Assembly: GCA_017853455.1 (NCBI GenBank)
Contig: JAFMJM010000095.1
Location: 1-8,560, forward strand
DNA length: 8,560 bases
Direction of reading: 5' to 3'
From: Acidimicrobiia bacterium
GTDB taxonomy: Bacteria > Actinomycetota > Acidimicrobiia > IMCC26256 > PALSA-555
Shown: piece by piece, positions 1 to 5,499 of the stretch
Position numbering within the stretch: position 1 is the stretch's first letter
Layout of the letters: each line of letters opens with the position of its first letter
Notes under the pieces: generated by a model
Databases searched by the model: none
What the model saw: the letters and a program-made list of their open reading frames with translations, nothing else
Told to the model about the DNA's origin: nothing
Translations under genes and position numbers: made by a program

Positions 1-740
1 AGCTCGACTACTTCCGCGAGGTCGACTTCGACGACGTGAAGATCTCGGTGAAGGCCTCGAGCGTGCCGCTCATGATCGAGGCGTACCGCCTGCTGGCAGA
101 CACCGTCGACCACCCGCTGCACCTCGGGGTGACCGAAGCCGGTCCGCCCCCGGCCGGGCTGGTGAAGTCGACCGCCGGCATCGGTGCGCTGCTGGCCGAG
201 GGCATCGGCGACACCATCCGGTTCTCGCTCACCGCCGATCCGGTCGAGGAGGCCCGCGCCGGCCGGACGCTCCTCGAGGCCCTCGGTCTGCGGGAGCGCC
301 GCAACGTCGACCTGATCGCCTGCCCGTCGTGCGGCCGGGCCGAGGTCGACGTGATCGAGGTGGCGACCGCCGCCCAGGCCGCGCTCGAGTCGCGCAACAT
401 CCCGCTGCAGGTGGCGGTGATGGGATGCATCGTCAACGGACCCGGTGAGGCCCGCGACGCCGATCTGGGCATCGCCGCCGGTCGGGGTCGGGGGCACCTG
501 TTCGTGCGGGGGAAGATCGTGCGGGTCGTCCCCGAGGCCGAGATGGTCGATGCGCTCGTCGCCGAGGCGGAGGCGATCGTGGCCGAGGGCATCGAGGCCC
601 GGCTGGCGGCGGCCGACGCCTCGGCCGAGGACATCGCGCGGGCCGAGCGTGAGCAGCTCGTCGAACTGCGCGGGGCCGACGTCAACCACGCCGCCGAGCG
701 GATCGCCCGCATCCGCGACCTCCACGCCGACTCCGACTGA
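1..740 (+). CDS. ispG: 4-hydroxy-3-methylbut-2-en-1-yl diphosphate synthase (IspG/GcpE), C-terminal part
   Basis: The gene is cut by the left window edge; the reading frame starts at base 3 and gives 245 residues to a TGA at 738-740. IspG reductively converts methylerythritol cyclodiphosphate to HMBPP in the cytosolic MEP isoprenoid pathway, using a [4Fe-4S] cluster. Seen here: HLGVTEAG, LLAEGIGDTIR, then CPSCGR with the two cluster cysteines at bases 321-323 and 330-332, and MGCIVNGPGEA with the third cysteine at 426-428 and the glutamate cluster ligand at 447-449. All four ligands known for the family are present. After the normal end of the fold (FVRGKIVRVVPEAEMVDAL) the protein continues for about 55 charged, alanine-rich, probably helical residues, longer than the E. 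coli protein. It converges on the APS reductase gene, with a large inverted repeat between them. The family call is secure; the N-terminal barrel lies outside the window. Confidence 0.96.
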   Translation, partial: LDYFREVDFDDVKISVKASSVPLMIEAYRLLADTVDHPLHLGVTEAGPPPAGLVKSTAGIGALLAEGIGDTIRFSLTADPVEEARAGRTLLEALGLRERRNVDLIACPSCGRAEVDVIEVATAAQAALESRNIPLQVAVMGCIVNGPGEARDADLGIAAGRGRGHLFVRGKIVRVVPEAEMVDALVAEAEAIVAEGIEARLAAADASAEDIARAEREQLVELRGADVNHAAERIARIRDLHADSD

Positions 741-742
741 TC

Positions 743-792
743 AGCGTTTGTTCGTTCGTCGTGCCCCTGGCACGGACGAACGAACAAACGCT
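743..792. repeat. Long inverted repeat between converging genes; probable bidirectional terminator or REP-like element
   Basis: Arms 743-760 and 775-792 are perfect 18-bp reverse complements (AGCGTTTGTTCGTTCGTC on the left). They continue inward as GTGCC (761-765) pairing with GGCAC (769-773), around a CCT loop, with one unpaired G at 774. The total is about 23 base pairs with a 3-base loop. It begins 3 bp after the ispG stop and ends 15 bp before the stop of the converging APS reductase gene, the expected place for a terminator serving both strands. There is no long T-run on either strand. The arm contains tandem GTTC/GAAC units and is less GC-rich than its surroundings, which would also suit a dispersed intergenic repeat family. 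The structure is certain; the function is inferred. Confidence 0.85.
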
Positions 793-807
793 CGCAGGGT
801 TGCGGGG

Positions 808-1494
808 TCAGAGGTGGAGGCCGCACTCCGTCTTGGTGCTGCCGGCCCAGCGCCCGGCCCGCGGGTCGTCGCCCTCGGCGACCGGCCGGGTGCACGGCCA
901 GCAACCGATCGAGGCGTACCCGCGGTCGGCGAGCGGGTGGCGGGGGAGGTCGCGCTCGACCTGGTACCGCTCGACCTGCTCGTCGGTCCAGGTGGCGATC
1001 GGGTTGACCTTCACGAGGCCGCGACGCAGGTCGTAGGACACGATCGGGGTGTTGGCCCGGGTTGCGCCGTCGGCGCGACGCAGGCCGCTGAGCCAGGCGG
1101 TCCGGCCCTCGAGGGCCCGGTTGAGCGGGGCCACCTTGCGCACGGCGCAGCAGCCGTCGGGGTCGGTCAGCCACCCGTCGTCACCGGGGAGCTCGGCGCC
1201 GGCGACGACCAGGTCGAGGTCGTAGCGCCGCCGGACCTGCTCGACGTACCAGAGGGTCTCGGCGAAGTGGTAGCCGGTGTCGACGAAGGTGATGCCGAGG
1301 GTCGGGGCGACCTGCTGGACGAGGTCGATCATCACGCAGTCCTGGAACGACGCCGCGAGCACGATGCCGTCACCGAACCGCTCGTGGGCCCAGGCGATGA
1401 TCTCGGTCGCCGGCGCGTCCTCGAGCGCGCGCGCCGCGTCGGCGAGCGCGTCGAGGTCGGGGACGTCGTCGGCGGTCAACGGGAGCGCACTCAC
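808..1494 (-). CDS. cysH: Assimilatory adenylyl-sulfate (APS) reductase, CysH family
   Basis: The product has 228 aa and belongs to the phosphoadenylyl/adenylyl-sulfate reductase family of the PP-loop superfamily. It reduces activated sulfate to sulfite with thioredoxin. Seen: a PP-loop-like segment LAASFQD (46-52), VDTGYHFAET (71-80), a Cys-Cys pair at 115-116 in GCCAVRKVAPL, CWPC at 198-201, and the C-terminal catalytic motif KTECGLH with Cys224. The CC plus CxxC set is the [4Fe-4S] signature of APS reductases and is absent from the E. coli-type PAPS reductase, so APS is the likely substrate. The GTG start at 1492-1494 overlaps the TGA of the upstream sulfite reductase (shared GTGA), implying translational coupling. 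The frame stays open upstream to 1875, but that stretch is antisense-like shadow inside the reductase gene and shows no family similarity. The next step, sulfite to sulfide, is encoded by the upstream gene. Confidence 0.95.
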   Translation of the reverse strand: MSALPLTADDVPDLDALADAARALEDAPATEIIAWAHERFGDGIVLAASFQDCVMIDLVQQVAPTLGITFVDTGYHFAETLWYVEQVRRRYDLDLVVAGAELPGDDGWLTDPDGCCAVRKVAPLNRALEGRTAWLSGLRRADGATRANTPIVSYDLRRGLVKVNPIATWTDEQVERYQVERDLPRHPLADRGYASIGCWPCTRPVAEGDDPRAGRWAGSTKTECGLHL

Positions 1495-3272
1495 GTGGCG
1501 CACTCGCTGTCCCCGACCTCCTTGACGTAGGGGCCGGTCTCGCCGAAGTCGATGTAGAACTCGGGGTGCTCCGTCGGGTCGGGGAAGGCGTCGAGGTCGG
1601 CCAGGGTGGTGCCGACCTTCTCGGCGCCACCGGTTCGGGCGAGCCACGCCGCGAACGCCTCGCCCGCCTTGCGCTCGGCGGCGTAGGCGCCGACGACCCG
1701 GACCACGGCCTCGGACGCGGTCCGGGCGGGGAGCTTGGCGGCCTTGTGTCCGAACTCGATCTGCATCTCGCCGACGTGACCGCCCAGCAGCATCTGGTAT
1801 CCGGGCGCGGACTGGCCGTGGGCCCGCCGCTCGAGCCCGAAGAACCCGATGTCGGCGATGTGGTGCTGTCCGCACGAGTTGGTGCAGCCGCTGATGTTGA
1901 TGCGCACCCCACCGACCTCCGCCAGCCCGGCCTCGTCGAGCGCCCGGTCGATGTCGGCGGCGAGCCCGCGCGACTGGGTGACCGCGAGGTTGCAGGTGTC
2001 GGCGCCGGGGCAGGCCACGACGTCGCGACTCAACTCGGCTCCCGGGGTGGCCATGTCGATCGCGACCAGGCGCTCGTGGAGCCCGGTCAGCTGGTCGTCG
2101 GTCAGGCCGCGCAGGACGAAGTTCTGCCGGTTGGTGATCCGGACCTCGACGCCGAGGTCACGCTGGATGTCGGCGAGCCCGCGGAGCTGGTCGGGGGTGA
2201 GATCGCCGAGGCGGCAGTGGGCGTAGGCGCTGACCGTGCCGTTGGCCCGGCCGCGCACGACGTTGGCGAGCTCCCACGCCGCGAACGGCGACAGGCCGGT
2301 GAACGCCACCGCCGGGCTCCCACCCACCGGGGTGGGGTCGGCGCCGCTGCCGGCGGGGTCGTCGCCCCACTCGACCACCCGGGCGGGGATCCCGCCGGGC
2401 CACGTCGCCGAGCCGAGGAGGAGCAGGCGCTCCCGGAAGATCCGGGTGCGGAGCTCGTCGATGCCCATGGTGTCGACCAGCCACTTCATCCGCGCCCGCA
2501 GCTTGTTGTCGCGGTTGCCGTGGTTGGCCCAGACGCGCAGGCACGCCTCGATCGTCGGGAGCAGGTCGTCGCGGCTGGTGAAGTCCTCGAGGGCGAGGGC
2601 GGGGTGCGGGGTGGCGCCGAGCCCACCGGCGATGAAGACCCGGAAGCCGGGCTCGATGGTCCCGTCGGGGAGCGGTCGCGAGACGGCGACGACGCCGACG
2701 TCGTTGAACATGGCCTGTCCGCAGTCGGTCGCGCAGCCCGAGAAGTTGATCTTGAACTTGCGGGGCAGGCGCTGGGTGAGCGAGTTGCGCAGGAACAGGT
2801 CCTTGGTGGCCTCGGCCCAGGCGCTGACGTCGAGGACCTCGAACGGGCAGGCGCCGGCGAGGTGGCACCCGCTGACGTTGCGGACGGTGTCGCCGCAGGC
2901 CTCGCGGCTCGTGAGCCCGACTGCCGCGAGCAGGCGCAGCACCTCGGCGGCCCGGTCGAGCTGGATGAAGTGGAACTGGATGTTCTGGCGGGTGGTGAGG
3001 TGACCCCAACCGCGCGAGTGGGTCTCGGCGATGTGGGCGAACATCTCGAGCTGGTCGGGCTCGACCTTGCCGTAGGGGATCTTCACCCGGACCATCTGGT
3101 TGATCCCGCCCTGCCGCTGGCCGTAGATGCCCTGGTTGAGGCGGAAGACCCGGAAGGCGTCGTCGTCGATCTCACCCGCGATGTAGCGCTGGGCGTTCTC
3201 GGCGAACCGGTCGATCTCCTCGGCGACCACGGGGTCGAGGGGAAGGGTGCTGAGGGCGTCGATGTCGATCAC
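1491..3272 (-). CDS. Ferredoxin-type sulfite (nitrite/sulfite) reductase, siroheme and [4Fe-4S]
   Basis: The product has 593 aa and reduces sulfite to sulfide by six electrons, probably from ferredoxin, in the cytosol. The family is an internal duplication. The C-terminal half carries the siroheme/[4Fe-4S] ligands: CPGADTC (Cys421, Cys427) and SGCTNSCGQ (Cys463, Cys467), preceded by TNRQN (380-384). The N-terminal half carries the matching TTRQN (93-97), but also CHLAGAC (Cys136, Cys142) and SGCATDCGQ (Cys180, Cys184), a second complete cysteine set that canonical assimilatory enzymes lack. The sequence also resembles nitrite reductases, but the 4-nt overlap with an APS reductase gene argues for sulfite. 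The start is GTG at 3270-3272, with GAGG five bases upstream. No flavoprotein subunit is encoded nearby, which fits ferredoxin dependence. It could be named sir, sirA or nirA, so I leave the symbol blank. Confidence 0.93.
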   Translation of the reverse strand: MIDIDALSTLPLDPVVAEEIDRFAENAQRYIAGEIDDDAFRVFRLNQGIYGQRQGGINQMVRVKIPYGKVEPDQLEMFAHIAETHSRGWGHLTTRQNIQFHFIQLDRAAEVLRLLAAVGLTSREACGDTVRNVSGCHLAGACPFEVLDVSAWAEATKDLFLRNSLTQRLPRKFKINFSGCATDCGQAMFNDVGVVAVSRPLPDGTIEPGFRVFIAGGLGATPHPALALEDFTSRDDLLPTIEACLRVWANHGNRDNKLRARMKWLVDTMGIDELRTRIFRERLLLLGSATWPGGIPARVVEWGDDPAGSGADPTPVGGSPAVAFTGLSPFAAWELANVVRGRANGTVSAYAHCRLGDLTPDQLRGLADIQRDLGVEVRITNRQNFVLRGLTDDQLTGLHERLVAIDMATPGAELSRDVVACPGADTCNLAVTQSRGLAADIDRALDEAGLAEVGGVRINISGCTNSCGQHHIADIGFFGLERRAHGQSAPGYQMLLGGHVGEMQIEFGHKAAKLPARTASEAVVRVVGAYAAERKAGEAFAAWLARTGGAEKVGTTLADLDAFPDPTEHPEFYIDFGETGPYVKEVGDSECAT

Positions 3273-3321
3273 GGTGACCTCGGTGCGACGGGGCGGCGCG
3301 GGCCGCGGGACGGGCGGGGAA

Positions 3322-3337
3322 CCGGGCCGGAGCCCGG
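3322..3337 (-). other. GC hairpin in the sulfite reductase leader, possible attenuator
   Basis: CCGGGC (3322-3327) and GCCCGG (3332-3337) form a perfect 6-bp stem with a 4-base loop. It lies between the stop of the candidate leader ORF and the sulfite reductase start. No T-run follows on the minus strand, so it is not a standard terminator. In DNA this GC-rich a short hairpin can occur by chance; an attenuation role is speculative. Confidence 0.25.
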
Positions 3338-3359
3338 GACGGAGGTGGCCGGCGGCGGT

Positions 3360-3461
3360 TCAGCGCACGCGGGTGGCCGGACGGGGGCGACAGAGCTCGT
3401 CGCGCACCTCGTGCGGCGTGCGTCCCATGGAGATGCTGGCGGCGCCGCGGGCTCGGACCAT
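3360..3461 (-). CDS. Candidate 33-aa leader ORF upstream of sulfite reductase
   Basis: This is a short ORF from ATG (3459-3461) to TGA (3360-3362), encoding 33 residues rich in Arg and Pro with one cysteine at position 24 (DELCRPRP). The ATG lies 6 nt after a TAGGCT hexamer, the arrangement of actinobacterial leaderless transcripts, and there is no good ribosome-binding site. It ends 87 bp before the sulfite reductase GTG. Actinobacterial sulfur-assimilation operons are known to carry short leader peptides, some with cysteine codons that control attenuation. This one has only one Cys and does not clearly match the RHVDL-type leaders I remember. It could be the first ORF of the operon mRNA or a chance ORF. 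Function unknown. Confidence 0.3.
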   Translation of the reverse strand: MVRARGAASISMGRTPHEVRDELCRPRPATRVR

Positions 3462-3467
3462 GGGATC

Positions 3468-3473
3468 AGCCTA
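3468..3473 (-). promoter_or_regulatory. Putative leaderless-type -10 (TAGGCT) for the sulfite/APS reductase operon
   Basis: Minus-strand TAGGCT fits the actinobacterial TANNNT -10 pattern and is followed by 6 nt and an ATG, placing transcription start at or near that ATG. No good -35 is visible 17-18 bp upstream (closest is TGGCAT). The proS gene has a closely similar element (TAGCCT, 7 nt, ATG), which strengthens the call. It would serve the candidate leader ORF and the two sulfur genes. Confidence 0.4.
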
Positions 3474-3511
3474 GGGCGGCCGGGCCCCGAAATGCCAGTG
3501 ATTCGGTCAGG

Positions 3512-3531
3512 ATTATGTTCCGGCCGGGAAC
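3512..3531 (-). promoter_or_regulatory. Operator-like palindrome next to a CATAAT -10-like hexamer
   Basis: GTTCC (3517-3521) and GGAAC (3527-3531) form a 5-bp dyad around GGCCG, and one more pair can form as a wobble. It directly abuts minus-strand CATAAT (3512-3517), which matches TATAAT at 5 of 6 positions. The site is upstream of the sulfur operon and downstream of the response regulator gene, in an unusually A/T-containing patch. It could be a regulator site or second promoter for the sulfite reductase operon. No regulator can be named. Confidence 0.25.
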
Positions 3532-3540
3532 GTCGGGGAT

Positions 3541-3562
3541 CGGCGCACGCCGGTCGGCGCCG
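3541..3562 (-). terminator. Weak hairpin just after the response regulator stop
   Basis: CGGCGC (3541-3546) pairs with GCGCCG (3557-3562), leaving a 10-base loop that can itself pair in part. It begins 2 bp beyond the stop codon of the KdpE-like gene on the minus strand, a typical terminator position. No T-run follows and the stem is short, so this is a weak call. Confidence 0.25.
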
Positions 3563-3564
3563 GT

Positions 3565-4275
3565 TCAGCCGTCGACGAGGGGGTCCACCAGCCGGTACCC
3601 GACGCCGGGCTCGGTCACGAGGCGGGGGTTGGCCGGATCGTCGGCGAGCTTCTTGCGGATCTGGCTGGCGTAGACCCGCAGGTACTGGGTCTCGGTGCCG
3701 TACGACGGTCCCCACGCGGCCTGCAGGATGGCCCGGTGCGTGTGGACCCGGCCGGGATTGCGGGCCAGGAGGGCGAGGAAGGCGAACTCCTTCGGGGTGA
3801 GGTCGACGATGCGGTCACCGAGCGTCACCCGGTGGGCGGGCTGGTCGATGCGCAGGTCACCCACCTCGAGGACGGCGGCCTCCGTGCCGGGACCGGGCCG
3901 GGTGCGGTGGCGGAGGGCGACCCGGACCCGGGCGAGCAGCTCGGGCATCGAGAACGGCTTGGTGACGAAGTCGTCGGCGCCCTCGTCGAGCGCCTGGACC
4001 TTGCGGTCCACCGCGTCCTCGACCGTCAGGACGATCACCGGCACGGTGGACCATTCACGGAGGCGGCGACAGACCTCGAGTCCGTCGAGGTCGGGAAGTC
4101 CGAGGTCGAGGATCACGAGGTCGAGCGGGTTGCGCACGGCGTGGTCGAGCGCCTCGGCGCCCGACGCGGAGAGGTGGACGTCGTAGCCACGGGTGCGCAG
4201 GGCCGCGCCCACCGCCCGCTGCAGCGCCGGCTCGTCGTCGACGACGAGGACGTGGACGCCGGCACCCTCGGTCAC
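3565..4275 (-). CDS. kdpE: KdpE-like OmpR-family response regulator
   Basis: The product has 236 aa. The receiver domain (about 7-120) has acidic Asp13 and Asp14, the phospho-acceptor Asp57 in VILDLGLPDLDG, Thr84 in VIVLT and Lys106 in VTKPF, so all phosphorylation residues are intact. A winged-helix OmpR/PhoB DNA-binding domain follows (about 135-232), with DLTPKEFAFLALLARNPG, RVYASQIRKKL and the terminal GVGYRL. The overall pattern is closest to KdpE, which activates potassium-uptake genes. The GTG start (4273-4275) overlaps the TGA of the upstream histidine kinase (shared GTGA), so the two are co-transcribed and probably translationally coupled. The nearest likely target is the divergent KimA-like potassium transporter at 5500. 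The KdpE name rests on sequence pattern and context; its true target is not shown. Confidence 0.88.
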   Translation of the reverse strand: MTEGAGVHVLVVDDEPALQRAVGAALRTRGYDVHLSASGAEALDHAVRNPLDLVILDLGLPDLDGLEVCRRLREWSTVPVIVLTVEDAVDRKVQALDEGADDFVTKPFSMPELLARVRVALRHRTRPGPGTEAAVLEVGDLRIDQPAHRVTLGDRIVDLTPKEFAFLALLARNPGRVHTHRAILQAAWGPSYGTETQYLRVYASQIRKKLADDPANPRLVTEPGVGYRLVDPLVDG

Positions 4276-5417
4276 CGGTGCACCGGCAGGGTCACGACGA
4301 ACCGGGCTCCGCCCGACCGTCCGCTCTCGACCGAGATCCAGCCGCCGTGGGCCTCGACGACCGCCCGGCAGATCGCGAGGCCGACGCCACTCCCGGTGCT
4401 GGTGCCGCCCCGGGTGAAGGGCCGGAAGGACCGCTCCCGCTCGTGCGGCGGGATTCCGGGGCCCTCGTCCTCCACGGTGAACTGGACCTGATCGGCGCCG
4501 ATCGCGTGAGCGCCGATCCGCACCACGCTCCGGTCGGGCGCGTACCGGGCGGCGTTCTCGAGGAGGTTGGTCACGACCTGGTCGAGCTGGGAGTAGTCGC
4601 CGTCGACCAACGGGACGTCGGCCGGGACCGACATCTCCACCCGGACCTTGGTGAACAGGTGGTCGAGGCGTCGGAGGGAGTCGGTGACCAGCTCGTCGAG
4701 CGCGACGGCCTGGGTGTCGGGAGACAGTGCGCCGGCCTCGATGCGACTCATCGACAGGAGGTTGCCGACGATCCGGTCGAGGCGCTCGGCCTCGGTGACG
4801 ACGAGGTCGAGGAGTTCGTCGCGGGTCTCGGGGTCGTGGTCGGCCCGGTCGCGCAGATCCGACGCCACGGCCGTGATCGCCGCCAGAGGGGTGCGCAGGT
4901 CGTGGGACACGGAGCGGAGGAGCGCGGCGCGTTGCTCGTCGACCTGCTCGAGCACGGCGATGCGGGTCGTCTCCTCGAGGAGGCGCTCGCGTTCGCGCTG
5001 CACCAGCTCGTACTCGTCGTTGAGGACCTGGAGCGCCGTCGCCCGCTCCTCGGCGATCCGGCGGCGATCGGCCTCCCGGGCGACGACGGTCCCGGTGGTC
5101 AGGCCGACGACGGCGAGGACCGCGAACGTGACGGCGTCGTCGACGAGCGCGATGCTCGGCGATCCGTAGGGCGGGATGAACGCGAGGTTGTACGCGAGGG
5201 CGGCGGCGAGGGCGGTGACCACGGCGCTGACCCGACCTCCGGCGAGACCGGCGACGAGCACGGGGAGTACGAGGAGCAGCGCGATGGTCGTGCCGCCGAC
5301 CTGGTCGCGCAGGGGCACGGCGGCGACGGTGACCACCGCCACGAGTGCAACGCCGAGCACCAGTCCGGCGACCGGCGTCGGCCGGTTGGGGTAGAGGCGC
5401 AGGGTCGACCGGATCAC
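4272..5417 (-). CDS. KdpD-like sensor histidine kinase lacking the cytoplasmic N-terminal sensor
   Basis: The product has 381 aa. The N-terminus holds closely packed membrane segments (about 16-36, 43-80 and 92-113) resembling the DUF4118 membrane module of KdpD. A coiled, charged linker follows (about 114-165). The kinase core has His172 in SVSHDLRTPL, the N box NLLENAARY (284-292), G1 DEGPGI (317-322), the F box RPFTRG and G2 GSGVGLAI (342-349), so it looks catalytically complete. E. coli KdpD is about 890 aa and has KdpD and universal-stress domains before the membrane part; both are absent here. I chose the GTG at 5415-5417 because similarity begins there; the frame stays open upstream to 5852, but that part lies opposite the transporter gene and has no membrane or kinase features. 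It overlaps the regulator gene by 4 nt. Confidence 0.88.
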   Translation of the reverse strand: MIRSTLRLYPNRPTPVAGLVLGVALVAVVTVAAVPLRDQVGGTTIALLLVLPVLVAGLAGGRVSAVVTALAAALAYNLAFIPPYGSPSIALVDDAVTFAVLAVVGLTTGTVVAREADRRRIAEERATALQVLNDEYELVQRERERLLEETTRIAVLEQVDEQRAALLRSVSHDLRTPLAAITAVASDLRDRADHDPETRDELLDLVVTEAERLDRIVGNLLSMSRIEAGALSPDTQAVALDELVTDSLRRLDHLFTKVRVEMSVPADVPLVDGDYSQLDQVVTNLLENAARYAPDRSVVRIGAHAIGADQVQFTVEDEGPGIPPHERERSFRPFTRGGTSTGSGVGLAICRAVVEAHGGWISVESGRSGGARFVVTLPVHR

Positions 5418-5499
5418 GGTCCCAATCTTTGCGGACGCTTGACGGGGGAGCCCACCGTCTTTATCGGGTCTTGACGCGCCACGCCGGTGGAATGGCCCC
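5418..5499. promoter_or_regulatory. Divergent promoter region between the kinase and potassium transporter genes
   Basis: These 82 bp must carry both promoters. On the plus strand, TTGACG (5439-5444), a 17-bp spacer and TATCGG (5462-5467) make a plausible sigma70-type promoter for the transporter. CTTGACG recurs at 5438-5444 and 5470-5476, exactly 32 bp apart (about three helical turns), and could be direct-repeat sites for the OmpR-type regulator. On the minus strand, AAAGAT (5425-5430) lies 7 nt before the kinase GTG, a leaderless-type spacing but a weak hexamer. GGTGGA (5486-5491) may be the transporter ribosome-binding site. The space is too short for a ydaO-type c-di-AMP riboswitch. Confidence 0.45.

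Noticed and set aside
743..792. CRISPR repeat or phage/integrase attachment site
   Set aside because: It is a single palindrome with no tandem repeat-spacer pattern, no cas genes, and no integrase or tRNA nearby.
445..1530. Plus-strand frame running from ispG through the inverted repeat into the APS reductase region
   Set aside because: It is a shadow of two converging genes, and translation through the palindrome is incidental.
1495..1875. N-terminal extension of the APS reductase to an upstream ATG
   Set aside because: The extra 127 residues are low-complexity and overlap the sulfite reductase C-terminus in another frame. The GTG at 1492-1494, in a GTGA overlap, is the natural start.
1566..3800. 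744-codon open frame on the plus strand opposite the sulfite reductase and the adjacent intergenic region
   Set aside because: It is a composition-driven shadow (Gly, Arg, Val, Asp rich), spans the intergenic gap and part of the regulator gene, and has no family motifs. The minus-strand reductase is unambiguous.
5418..5499. ydaO-type c-di-AMP riboswitch ahead of the KimA-like gene, as in Bacillus
   Set aside because: The whole intergenic region is 82 bp, too short for that riboswitch plus a promoter, and its motifs are not visible.
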